Origin: HXMU1420-2 sp040830545
GTDB lineage: Bacteria; Pseudomonadota; Alphaproteobacteria; Rhodobacterales; Rhodobacteraceae
Direction of reading: 5' to 3'
DNA: 15,389 nt
NCBI GenBank assembly: GCA_040830545.1
Contig: JBFOMB010000019.1
Coordinates: 1-15,389 of the forward strand
Of this stretch, positions 7,756-14,810 are shown in pieces. Below the pieces are notes generated by a model, which saw only the letters and a program-made list of their open reading frames with translations, was not told the origin of the DNA and did not search any database. Position 1 is the stretch's first letter. Every line of letters begins with the position of its first letter. The position numbers and the translations under genes are program-made.

Positions 7756-8970
7756 CTAGTCCTCGTTGTCGCGGCTGAAGGCCACGCGCCCGGCCCGCAC
7801 CGCGCGCGGCGCGCTCCGCTGCCCGGCGGAGGCTATCGCCTTGGTCAGGTTGTCCAAATCCTTGCGCAATTCGGCGATGCTCTCTTGCCGGCCAGCGGAA
7901 ATTTCTTCGAGAATACGCAGCATCTGCACGTCAATGGAACGCAGGCGCATCCGGCTTTCTGCGTCGATCCCTTCACCCGGCCCTTGGGTCTGCATGACCT
8001 CCAGCAGTTGTTCCTGCCCCGCGGCCACCCGTTCCAAAGCACCCGTCGCCGAATCCTCGCGGTCCATGCGTTCGTTCATGTCGACAATCGCGTCCGCCAA
8101 CCGGCTGAGTTTCGCGTCCACTTCCACCTGACCGGCAGCGGATCGCGCAAACATTTCATGCAACGACTGCATCTGGTCGGCCATATGGTCCAAAACGCCG
8201 GTGATCACACCACCATCCGGCGCGCTTTCGTCGTTGGACGCGAACCCAACCCGTGTGATCGTGCTCAGCCATTCTTCAAGCTCGCGGTAGAACCTGTTCT
8301 GCCCGTGACTGGCCAGCAACTCCATCAAACCGACAATCAGCGATCCGGTCAGCCCCAAAAGGGACGAGGCAAAGGCAACGCCCATCCCGCCCAATTGTGC
8401 CTCAAGCCCGGTCATCAGGCGATTGAACACGGCAATCCCGGCTTCACCCTCCTGCGGGGCAAGGCTGCGGATCGTGTCGACGACCGCAGGGACCGTTGTG
8501 GCAAGGCCATAGAACGTGCCCAAAAGGCCAAGGAAAATCAAAAGGTTGACGATGTAGCGCGTGATTTCGCGTTCTTCGTCGATCCGCGTGGCCACCGAAT
8601 CCAGAATGGACTGTGTCGAGGTCGAGGTCAGTTGCGACCGTGCAGAACGCGACCGCAGCAGCGCCGCCAGAGGGGCCAGCAAGGACGGCGGGTGGTTGGA
8701 CGCATCGCTTTCTTCCCCGCTTGCAAACCGCTCGATCCAGCGCACCGATCCGATCAGCTGCAAAACCTGCCAGAAACAGGCAACCAGACCGATCAGGAAG
8801 ACCAGCGCAATAAACCCGTTCAGATAAGGATTGGCCGCAAACACAGGCAAAACCCGCGGCGCAGCAACAAAAGTCCCGAAGCCTGACAGCCCGAGAACAA
8901 CCAGCATCATCAAAATCTGGCGAACCGGTTGCGAAAAATGCGGCCTCGGCTCGCCGTCCGGCTGCGCCAT
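7756..8970 (-). CDS. MotA/TolQ/ExbB-family proton channel protein with a cytoplasmic helical tail
   Basis: This is probably the ion-channel subunit that partners the downstream MotB/OmpA-like protein. At 404 residues it has four predicted membrane segments: about 20-40, 49-72, 139-160 and 194-220. The last two carry the family's signature small-residue helices (GLLGTFYGLATTVPAVVDTI and LGGMGVAFASSLLGLTGSLIVGL), like the ExbB/TolQ core. Residues 80-138 and 221-404 are cytoplasmic. The tail from about 255 is helical and charged, with repeated HMADQMQSL/RLADAIVDM-type segments, and is longer than in ExbB or TolQ. The ATG at 8970 has AGGAG eight bases upstream. A GTG at 8988 has no ribosome binding site and was not chosen. 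A promoter-like sequence lies at 9001-9029. Which process it powers is not visible. Confidence 0.88.
   Translation of the reverse strand: MAQPDGEPRPHFSQPVRQILMMLVVLGLSGFGTFVAAPRVLPVFAANPYLNGFIALVFLIGLVACFWQVLQLIGSVRWIERFASGEESDASNHPPSLLAPLAALLRSRSARSQLTSTSTQSILDSVATRIDEEREITRYIVNLLIFLGLLGTFYGLATTVPAVVDTIRSLAPQEGEAGIAVFNRLMTGLEAQLGGMGVAFASSLLGLTGSLIVGLMELLASHGQNRFYRELEEWLSTITRVGFASNDESAPDGGVITGVLDHMADQMQSLHEMFARSAAGQVEVDAKLSRLADAIVDMNERMDREDSATGALERVAAGQEQLLEVMQTQGPGEGIDAESRMRLRSIDVQMLRILEEISAGRQESIAELRKDLDNLTKAIASAGQRSAPRAVRAGRVAFSRDNED
7764..7768 (-). promoter_or_regulatory. Ribosome binding site of the MotB/OmpA-like gene
   Basis: On the minus strand GAGGA lies inside the last codons of the ExbB-like gene. 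Its spacing to the ATG at 7752 and the 3-base gap between stop and start argue for translational coupling of the two subunits. Confidence 0.5.
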
Positions 8971-9000
8971 GCAGTCAGCTCCTGACACGTTACGGCTCTG

Positions 9001-9029
9001 TTTCTACAGGATATGGGACACCCTGTCAG
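9001..9029 (-). promoter_or_regulatory. Candidate sigma-70-type promoter for the ExbB/MotB-like pair
   Basis: On the minus strand CTGACA (9029-9024, 5 of 6 to TTGACA), an exact 17-base spacer and TAGAAA (9006-9001, 4 of 6 to TATAAT) sit in the 71-base gap between the chaC-like stop and the ExbB-like start. They are correctly oriented and about 30 bases before the ATG. Found by eye. Confidence 0.4.
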
Positions 9030-9041
9030 AGCATTCATCCC

Positions 9042-9572
9042 TTATGCGACAAGTTCCTTTACACGCGTTGCAAGCCAGCACAAGTCGTGATCGTCAATCC
9101 CGATTTCGCCCAAATGCGCGACAGTGTTCAAAAGGTAGTCGGCATTTGGCCCTCGGTTGCCCGCTGCGCGCGAAATGATCCCGGCCTGCTGTTCCAGCGA
9201 CAGGCCCCCGCAATAAAGCTCATGGGCGGGATCAACCACATATGTATAAGCAGTCACCATCTCACCCGATCTCAGTGTCAGCGGAACCTGTTGCTCCTCA
9301 TAGGCGGACGCCGTCAACTCGCGCTCGCGCAGATAGGCCAGTGTTTCGTCCTCCTGCCCCTCGGCCACAGCCAGCGCCATGCCGCAACATGCGGCATTCG
9401 GGTTGTGGTCCAGTCCCAAAACCAGCCCCGGTGCTTCGCTGGTTCCACGATAGTGCACCGACCACATGCAGAACGACCGGGCAAACCCGTCCAGCGTCGC
9501 AATTTCTGACCGGGCGACCTGAAACCCGCTGTTCCAGATCAAGGACCCATAGCCGAAAACCCACATTGTCAT
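9042..9572 (-). CDS. ChaC-like gamma-glutamylcyclotransferase
   Basis: ChaC-family enzymes cleave glutathione to 5-oxoproline and Cys-Gly in the cytoplasm. The 176 residues start with the family signature VFGYGSLIW (4-12), the gamma-glutamyl-binding loop. The RERELTASAYEEQQV segment (about 82-96) matches the stretch with the catalytic glutamate. The size is that of small ChaC proteins. The start is ATG 9572; the ATG at 9566 is possible, and the only Shine-Dalgarno-like sequence (AAGGA) is rather far upstream. It is the last gene of the hisC-tyrC-extensin-like unit, 33 bases after the extensin-like stop. Its link with amino acid biosynthesis is unclear; in this window it shares glutathione with gloB but is not in one operon with it. 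Confidence 0.9.
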   Translation of the reverse strand: MTMWVFGYGSLIWNSGFQVARSEIATLDGFARSFCMWSVHYRGTSEAPGLVLGLDHNPNAACCGMALAVAEGQEDETLAYLRERELTASAYEEQQVPLTLRSGEMVTAYTYVVDPAHELYCGGLSLEQQAGIISRAAGNRGPNADYLLNTVAHLGEIGIDDHDLCWLATRVKELVA

Positions 9573-9605
9573 TGAAGCTGTCCCATCCTTCGCCGCTGCG
9601 CCTGC

Positions 9606-10637
9606 CTACCGACAGTACGGTCCCGACCTGTGGTTCGCGGTATCGAAATGGAAGTGGTCCTGATGGTAGCGGTCTGCATTCGGGCCAAGCGTGGTGCCAA
9701 ACGGCCCACACGCGGCCTTGTAAGCCTGCCGCATCGGGCCTTTGCCGCGCCCCCGCCACCAGCTTTCCTCGACCGAATAAACCCGCCCATCGTTCAGGGT
9801 TATGGCCGAAATGTCGATGGCCTTGCCCTTACCATGTTCGGAAATCTTGGCCCCGCGCCGGTTGTTGCGGGTCCGGCAAATGTAATGCGCCGCAACCTTG
9901 ATCTGGGTGACGCGGCCTTGCCTGCGGAACGCAGGTGTCAGCCCCTTGTCGACCCACGTGTTCAGCGCATGCGCGGTCTGGCAGTTCATCACAGCTGGCG
10001 TGCTGAGCGTTACGCCGGCGACCGATTTGACGCGCACCGCATCGGACACGCCACAGCCCCGCACCTTGCCCGGCACGCGGCCCACGACCTCACCCTGGAT
10101 CGAGATGTCGCCGCAGACCGAGGTTTTCCGCAGCTTGCGTTTTGACAGCAAACCACCGGATTTCGGACGCGAGCGCGGCTTGGCGTTGGGTTTCAGAGCC
10201 GCTGTCTGCGCGGTCGATGCCGACGCCGCAGCAGCTGCTGCGTCACGTCCGGTGGCTGCCGGACGCGCGGCACTTGAGGCTGCAGCGACCGTCACCGTCT
10301 TGGTCGCGGACGATGCCCTTTGTTGCGGTTGCGGGGGAGCGGAGTTTTCAGCCGGGGTTTGCGCCACCTGACGACCGGAGCCGGGGCGCAACACCGGGCG
10401 CAAGGACCGGCCCACAGCCCGGTTCGTCGCAGCGGCCTCGGGCGCAGCAGTCGTCGTTTCAGCCAAAGGGACGGTCGAGGCTGCACGGGCACGCGTTTGC
10501 GCGCTTGCAGCCTCCGTGCCGCTCCCACCCCGCAATTGCGGCCGCAGCGACCGATCCGGCGCACCCTGTGCCAACGTCTGGATTACCGGCAGAGCCACCA
10601 GCGAAACCGTCAGAGAAAGCGCCAGAAATCGCCTCAT
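9606..10637 (-). CDS. Secreted extensin-like family protein (M15-type carboxypeptidase fold)
   Basis: It has 343 residues. The signal peptide is about 1-24 (MRRFLALSLTVSLVALPVIQ, cleavage near TLAQG). Residues 25-170 form a low-complexity Ala/Pro/Thr/Arg linker. The extensin-like C-terminal domain occupies about 173-343. That domain carries S-E-H-G-K-G-K-A-I-D (266-275), which fits the S-x-H-x-x-G-x-A-x-D zinc motif of M15 D-Ala-D-Ala carboxypeptidases, and a final His cluster HQDHFHFD (325-332). Six cysteines suit an oxidised, extracytoplasmic protein. A role on peptidoglycan is therefore likely but not proven. The linker contains two copies of an RSLRPxLRxGSG motif (29-40 and 77-88). The ATG at 10637 overlaps the tyrC stop (ATGA), so translation is probably coupled. 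Confidence 0.88.
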   Translation of the reverse strand: MRRFLALSLTVSLVALPVIQTLAQGAPDRSLRPQLRGGSGTEAASAQTRARAASTVPLAETTTAAPEAAATNRAVGRSLRPVLRPGSGRQVAQTPAENSAPPQPQQRASSATKTVTVAAASSAARPAATGRDAAAAAASASTAQTAALKPNAKPRSRPKSGGLLSKRKLRKTSVCGDISIQGEVVGRVPGKVRGCGVSDAVRVKSVAGVTLSTPAVMNCQTAHALNTWVDKGLTPAFRRQGRVTQIKVAAHYICRTRNNRRGAKISEHGKGKAIDISAITLNDGRVYSVEESWWRGRGKGPMRQAYKAACGPFGTTLGPNADRYHQDHFHFDTANHRSGPYCR

Positions 10638-11554
10638 GTGCCCCCCTTGCCGCGACCGAAATCTGGGGCGTCGGTGTCCTGCCCCGCCTCGATAATCCCA
10701 CGCCGGATCGCACGGGTCCGGGTGAAATAGTCGTGCAGCAAATCGCCATCCCCGGTGCGAATGGCCCGTTGCAAGGCGAACAATTCCTCGGTGAAGCGGC
10801 CCAGAATCTCCAGCGTGGCGGTCTTGTTCGTCAGGAACACGTCGCGCCACATGGTTGGATCGCTGGCCGCGATCCGGGTGAAGTCACGGAAACCAGCGGC
10901 GGAGTATTTGATGACCTCACTATCCGTCACGCGCCGCAGGTCATCCGCCACCCCCACCATCGTATAGGCGATCAGGTGTGGCGCGTGGCTAGTAACAGCC
11001 AGAACCAGATCGTGGTGATCCGCGTCCATGACATCCACATTGCTGCCCAGCCCTTCCCACAACGCGCGAACGGATGACACCGCTGTGCCCGGCGTGTCCT
11101 CCAGCGGAACCAGCAGACACCAGCGATTGTCAAACAGTTCGGCAAATCCGCTTTTCGGCCCCGAATGTTCGGTCCCTGCCAGCGGGTGCGCGGGCACGAA
11201 CGGAACACCATCAGGCAGGTGCGGGCAAACCGCCTCGATCACATGTTTTTTGACCGACCCGACATCCGTCACAATCGCACCGGGCTTCAGATGCGGTGCA
11301 ATCTGTTCCGCCACGCGAGACATTGCACCCACCGGCACGGCCAGCACGATCAGGTCCGCCCCCTGAACCGCCTCTTCTGCCGTGTCGCATACGCGGTCGC
11401 ACAGGCCAATCCGGCGTGCCGTGTCCCGTGTCGCGTCAGAGCGCGCGTATCCGGTGACCTCGCCCGCCAAACCGCCACGTTTCATGCCCCAGTACATAGA
11501 CGACGCGATTAGCCCCAGCCCGATCAGTGCAACGCGTTCGAACACAACCGCCAT
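10634..11554 (-). CDS. tyrC: Prephenate/arogenate dehydrogenase, TyrC/TyrA type
   Basis: It catalyses NAD(P)-dependent oxidative decarboxylation of prephenate and/or arogenate in tyrosine synthesis. The 306 residues begin with a Rossmann motif VALIGLGLIASS (8-19). The conserved DVGSVK is at 97-102, the substrate-binding HPLAGTEHSG at 123-132 and the SHAPHLIAYTM helix at 189-199. The helical dimerisation region AGFRDFTRIAASDPTMWRD follows at 220-238. There is no fused chorismate mutase or ACT domain. The ATG at 11554 overlaps the hisC stop (ATGA) and has GGAAGG upstream; an ORF start at 11572 would lie within hisC. Next to hisC, the HisC transaminase may supply the aromatic transamination step, as proposed for similar pairs in other alphaproteobacteria. 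Prephenate versus arogenate preference is not visible. Confidence 0.93.
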   Translation of the reverse strand: MAVVFERVALIGLGLIASSMYWGMKRGGLAGEVTGYARSDATRDTARRIGLCDRVCDTAEEAVQGADLIVLAVPVGAMSRVAEQIAPHLKPGAIVTDVGSVKKHVIEAVCPHLPDGVPFVPAHPLAGTEHSGPKSGFAELFDNRWCLLVPLEDTPGTAVSSVRALWEGLGSNVDVMDADHHDLVLAVTSHAPHLIAYTMVGVADDLRRVTDSEVIKYSAAGFRDFTRIAASDPTMWRDVFLTNKTATLEILGRFTEELFALQRAIRTGDGDLLHDYFTRTRAIRRGIIEAGQDTDAPDFGRGKGGT

Positions 11555-12636
11555 CACGCACCTTCCCGCCACTGGGTCAGCGCCGCAATCACGCGGCCAG
11601 TCTGATCCGCGTCACCTACTGTGATCCGCAGACCCTCAGGGAAGCCATAGCCGCTCACACGACGCACGATGATACCCAGCGCCTGCAGGGCAGCATCCGC
11701 AGCGGCGGCTTCAGCCTCATCCGCAAACCGCACAAGCACAAAGTTCCCGTGGCTGTCGTCACACGCCAGCCCCAACTGACGCATCGCAGCAATCAGCCGC
11801 GTACGCTGCTCCGCGTTCAGCGCTGCGCAATCCGACACCCATGTCCGGTCCCTTACGGCGGCGGTGGCTGCGGCCATCTGCACTTCGGACAAGTTGAACG
11901 GCTGACGGATGCGGGTCATCACATCAATCATCTCGCGCGGGCCATAACCCCAGCCGATGCGCAACCCGCCCAGTCCATAAATCTTGGAAAACGTGCGCGT
12001 CATCAACACGTTGGGCCGACCCTCGACCAACGACGCGCCGCCGTCGAACCCGTCAACAAACTCGGTGTATGCTCCGTCCAGGACCAGAATGACCGAGGTC
12101 GGCAGGGCATCCGCCAACCGCGCCAGTTCATCTGCTGGCACCATGGTCCCGGTCGGATTGCCCGGGTTGGCTATGAACACCACGCGCGTGCGGTCGCTCA
12201 CCGCGTTCAGGATCGCGTCCACGTCCACAACGCGCTCAACCTCGGGCACACAGACCGGTGTTGCCCCCGCCATCCGCGCCAGGATCGGGTACATGGAAAA
12301 CCCATGTTCGGTGTGAATGATTTCGTCGCCCGGACCTGCAAAGGTCTGACTGACGAATTGCAGCACCTCGTCGCTGCCGACCCCGCAAATGATCTGATCC
12401 GCGTTCAGCCCATGCACCTCGGCAATCGCCGCGCGCAGTTCTGCATGGTCCGTTGACGGATACCGATGCACCCCCGTCGCCTGTGCGACAATCGCCTCAA
12501 CTGCGGCAGGACAGGCCCCCAGAGGGTTTTCATTCGAGCTAAGCTTCAGCACCTCGGCCACGCCATCCACATGGGACTTGCCACCCTGATACAGTGCAAT
12601 GTCCATGATGCCGGGTTGAGGAACGGGTTGAATCAT
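11554..12636 (-). CDS. hisC: Histidinol-phosphate aminotransferase (possibly also aromatic aminotransferase)
   Basis: This is a PLP-dependent fold-type I transaminase converting imidazole-acetol phosphate to histidinol phosphate. At 360 residues it has the usual length. The substrate-end motif KLSSNENPLG is at 31-40, the cofactor-contact NPGNPTG at 157-163, D187 and Y190 bind PLP, the Schiff-base lysine is K218 in TFSKIYGLGGLRIGWG, and R336 (LRITVG) holds the carboxylate. I chose ATG 12636 (MIQPVPQPGIMDIALYQGG), which matches the family N-terminus and has GGAA nine bases upstream. A TTG at 12651 has no ribosome binding site. It is the first gene of a four-gene minus-strand unit, sharing an ATGA overlap with tyrC. 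That context suggests that it also, or mainly, transaminates prephenate or aromatic keto acids. Confidence 0.95.
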   Translation of the reverse strand: MIQPVPQPGIMDIALYQGGKSHVDGVAEVLKLSSNENPLGACPAAVEAIVAQATGVHRYPSTDHAELRAAIAEVHGLNADQIICGVGSDEVLQFVSQTFAGPGDEIIHTEHGFSMYPILARMAGATPVCVPEVERVVDVDAILNAVSDRTRVVFIANPGNPTGTMVPADELARLADALPTSVILVLDGAYTEFVDGFDGGASLVEGRPNVLMTRTFSKIYGLGGLRIGWGYGPREMIDVMTRIRQPFNLSEVQMAAATAAVRDRTWVSDCAALNAEQRTRLIAAMRQLGLACDDSHGNFVLVRFADEAEAAAADAALQALGIIVRRVSGYGFPEGLRITVGDADQTGRVIAALTQWREGA

Positions 12637-12711
12637 TGTGTCGAATTCCAAGTTTCAGGCTTTCTATCCCTCGCCCACCTCAGAGGCCAGCCGGATTTGC
12701 CCCCCAACACA

Positions 12712-12737
12712 AAACAGGCGGCCAACGCCGCCTGTTT
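12712..12737 (-). terminator. Rho-independent terminator of the PA14-like gene
   Basis: AAACAGGCGGC and GCCGCCTGTTT form a perfect 11-bp stem with a 4-base loop, 24 bases after the PA14-like stop. On the minus strand it runs into TTTTGTGTT, so it serves that gene and insulates the hisC operon. Confidence 0.85.
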
Positions 12738-12761
12738 CCGCACTTCATGAACCGATTTGGA

Positions 12762-13343
12762 TCAGTGGCCAAATGCGCTGTTCGGCACCCAGCTGAGCTT
12801 CTGACCTTTCTTCGCCCACCGCATCATCAGGCAGGAGGTCGAGTATTTCTGGAAATACGCCATCTGTAGCGGATACCAGCCGGCCTTGGGCACATCGACT
12901 TCCATGATCACGTTGCCCTGACAGGACTGACGCCCCGAGAAATGGCCAACGCGCTGCCCCGAGATGCGGGCGTCCACACCGTCATTGGACCAGACCTCGA
13001 TCTGATAAACACCCGGCGCATCAAACTTGATGTAGCCCCGGATGTCCGCCGCAACGTTGTAAGCTTCCTTGAAGGTCAGGACCGGCTGACCGTCCTTTGT
13101 GTCGCGATAGTCCAGCCCCCGCAGCGGTTTGCCGGGCTTGGCCGATTTCAACATCGACTTGGCCTCGCTGATCGTCTGAATGCGCGCAGGCGGTGGCCCG
13201 GCATAGGCATAGCGGACCGACAGGCCCTTCTTGAACCCGGACTGCTTGTTGGCGGGCGTGAGCTTGGCAGGCGCAGCGGCAAGTGCCGTCGCCAGAAAGA
13301 GGCCCAGCACCATGGCGGCCCCTGCTGCAATTCGCTTCATCAT
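12762..13343 (-). CDS. Secreted small protein with a PA14-like beta domain, function unknown
   Basis: The 193 residues start with a clear signal peptide (MMKRIAAGAAMVLGLFLATALAAAP), giving a mature protein of about 168 residues outside the cytoplasm. The body is predicted to be mostly beta. KKGLSVRYAYAG, then DIRGYIKFDAPGVYQIEVWSNDGVDARISGQRVG and the closing AGWYPLQMAYFQKYSTSCLMMRW give the strand pattern and the 'W-S-N-D-G-V-(D)-(A/V)-I' signature of PA14/GLEYA carbohydrate-binding folds. Two cysteines, in SCQG and SCLM, may form a disulphide. It has a good ribosome binding site (GAGGA before the tandem ATG codons at 13343 and 13340) and its own terminator, so it is a stand-alone gene. No enzymatic motif is seen; a sugar-binding envelope role is inference. 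Confidence 0.75.
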   Translation of the reverse strand: MMKRIAAGAAMVLGLFLATALAAAPAKLTPANKQSGFKKGLSVRYAYAGPPPARIQTISEAKSMLKSAKPGKPLRGLDYRDTKDGQPVLTFKEAYNVAADIRGYIKFDAPGVYQIEVWSNDGVDARISGQRVGHFSGRQSCQGNVIMEVDVPKAGWYPLQMAYFQKYSTSCLMMRWAKKGQKLSWVPNSAFGH

Positions 13344-13467
13344 AAGTTTCCTCAACAACTACTCTGTATACGATCCGACCGCGGTGCCGGACAGTTGGCT
13401 CCCCACAGGCGAGCTTAGGGCGGTCCCACTGATCCAGCAAGTCAAAGCTGGACCATCACACCGAAGG

Positions 13468-13496
13468 TTGACCAGACCGCGAGAAACACGATTAAC
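13468..13496 (+). promoter_or_regulatory. Weak candidate promoter for the DUF389 gene
   Basis: TTGACC (5 of 6 to the -35 consensus), 17 bases, then ATTAAC (only 3 of 6 to -10), 43 bases before the DUF389 ATG in the 196-base divergent gap. Nothing else clear is seen in that gap. Confidence 0.2.
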
Positions 13497-13539
13497 TGAA
13501 TACGCTGGCGCAGGGACAAAGTGGGGGCCGCCCTTGGGC

Positions 13540-14613
13540 ATGAACACGACATCGCTTTCTGTCGCCAAGGATATTCTGAAATTCGAAGGCAATGACCGGC
13601 TGCGATACTGGCGTCGCTTCGCGATGTTACTGTCGTTGGCCGTGATCATTGCGACCATGGGTCTTATCCGAAATTCCGGTGCCGTGGTCATTGCCGCGAT
13701 GCTGATTGCGCCGCTGATGACACCGATTCTGGGCATTGCTTCGGCCATGGTCATGGGTTGGACCGGAAGAACCTTCCGGCTGATGCTGACTGTTCTGCTG
13801 GCCGCAGCGCTGAGTGTTCTGCTGGCCTGGTTCCTTGTCTTTGCCGCAGACGTGCCAAGGGGCATTCTGCTGCCCGACCAGGTGCTCGCGCGCACCGATC
13901 CAGGCATTGAGGATCTGGTTGTTGCCCTCGCCTCAGGTGTCGCCGGAGCCTATGTCCAGATCCACCGAAACGAGGTCAGCTTGCTGCCCGGGGCAGCCAT
14001 TGGCGTGTCGCTGGTGCCCCCGCTGGCGGCGGCAGGCATCCTGCTCTACTTCGGTGAACCGGCAAACGCGTATGAGGCGCTGTTGCTGTTTGTGACAAAC
14101 CTCGCTGCAATCGTCCTGTCTGCTGCCGTCGTCTACATCATCTACAGCTCCCCTGCGACCCGGCAGCGTTTGCGCACACGGTTCAAGTCCTTTTCCGCCA
14201 GCCTCAGCGCGATGCTGCTGATTTTTTGCGTTGTTGTGTACCAACTGGGCAAAGCAACAATTGAACGCTACCACGAAGGGCATCTGGAGGAAAAACTGGC
14301 CGCCGCAATCGTCGAGTGGGCACATCCTGTCTCGGTCGAATTGATCCGGCTGGAGGTCAAGCCGGAACGCAAGCTGGCTGATATCTGGCTGATCGTCGAT
14401 TTGCCGCTGGATGCGCAAAACAGAATTGGCAGCATCGCCGACCTGATGCCCAGTTCCCTCCGCGAAGAACCGCTTCCAAGGGCCATCGAGAAATCGCTGG
14501 GTCCGGGATACAAGGTGGCCATCCGCTACCAGACACGGATCGCCGGTTTCATCGACCTGGCGACAGAAAAAACGGCTCCAGCACCGGCAGTTGGAACGGT
14601 GGTCGAAGAGTAG
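13540..14613 (+). CDS. DUF389-family integral membrane protein
   Basis: The 357 residues hold about seven hydrophobic segments, near 27-43, 47-73, 80-103, 124-140, 148-172, 179-203 and 222-237. A soluble C-terminal domain of ~115 residues follows. Two stretches are typical of the family: NSGAVVIAAMLIAPLMTPILGI (46-67) and GVSLVPPLAAAGILLYFGEP (155-174). The biochemical function of the family is not established, and no transport substrate can be named. I chose ATG 13540 because the coding frame upstream (open to 13231) crosses the divergent promoter region and the PA14-like gene start and looks non-coding. The ribosome binding site is poor, and TTG 13534 is an alternative. It converges on rplP across 197 bases that contain a two-way terminator. 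Confidence 0.82.
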   Translation: MNTTSLSVAKDILKFEGNDRLRYWRRFAMLLSLAVIIATMGLIRNSGAVVIAAMLIAPLMTPILGIASAMVMGWTGRTFRLMLTVLLAAALSVLLAWFLVFAADVPRGILLPDQVLARTDPGIEDLVVALASGVAGAYVQIHRNEVSLLPGAAIGVSLVPPLAAAGILLYFGEPANAYEALLLFVTNLAAIVLSAAVVYIIYSSPATRQRLRTRFKSFSASLSAMLLIFCVVVYQLGKATIERYHEGHLEEKLAAAIVEWAHPVSVELIRLEVKPERKLADIWLIVDLPLDAQNRIGSIADLMPSSLREEPLPRAIEKSLGPGYKVAIRYQTRIAGFIDLATEKTAPAPAVGTVVEE

Positions 14614-14745
14614 CACGTGGCCAAACGAGATTGCGATGTTTCGCCTTTTTTGACGCAACCCGTTTCCCTACTTCCGGCGACTTTTGCACCGCCCCCACCA
14701 GATGAACACAGCAATCTCGCGCGAACCATGACCCCCGAACAGAAA

Positions 14746-14771
14746 ACCCCCGCCGTTTTCACGACGGGGGT
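14746..14771. terminator. Bidirectional Rho-independent terminator between DUF389 and rplP
   Basis: ACCCCCGCCGT, loop TTTC, ACGACGGGGGT: 11 pairs with one C/A mismatch on the plus strand that becomes a U-G wobble on the minus strand. The plus strand runs into TCTTATTCTT, the minus strand into TTTTC. It closes the ribosomal unit after rplP and can also stop transcription from the DUF389 gene. The rest of 14614-14810 shows no gene. Confidence 0.8.
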
Positions 14772-14810
14772 CTTATTCTTCACCGAACGCCGCACAACGC
14801 GGCGATCCGT

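Noticed and set aside
5098..8970. Zorya-type anti-phage system
   Set aside because: The ZorA/ZorB-like domain pairing is present, but no ZorC, ZorD helicase or ZorE nuclease gene lies nearby. The flanks are housekeeping genes and the stalk is far longer than in ZorB.
10638..10850. Upstream extension of the extensin-like frame to 10850
   Set aside because: It lies inside tyrC in another frame. The ATG at 10637 gives a proper signal peptide and an ATGA overlap.
13231..13539. Upstream extension of the DUF389 frame
   Set aside because: It overlaps the PA14-like gene start and the shared promoter gap, and the encoded peptide is not membrane- or family-like.
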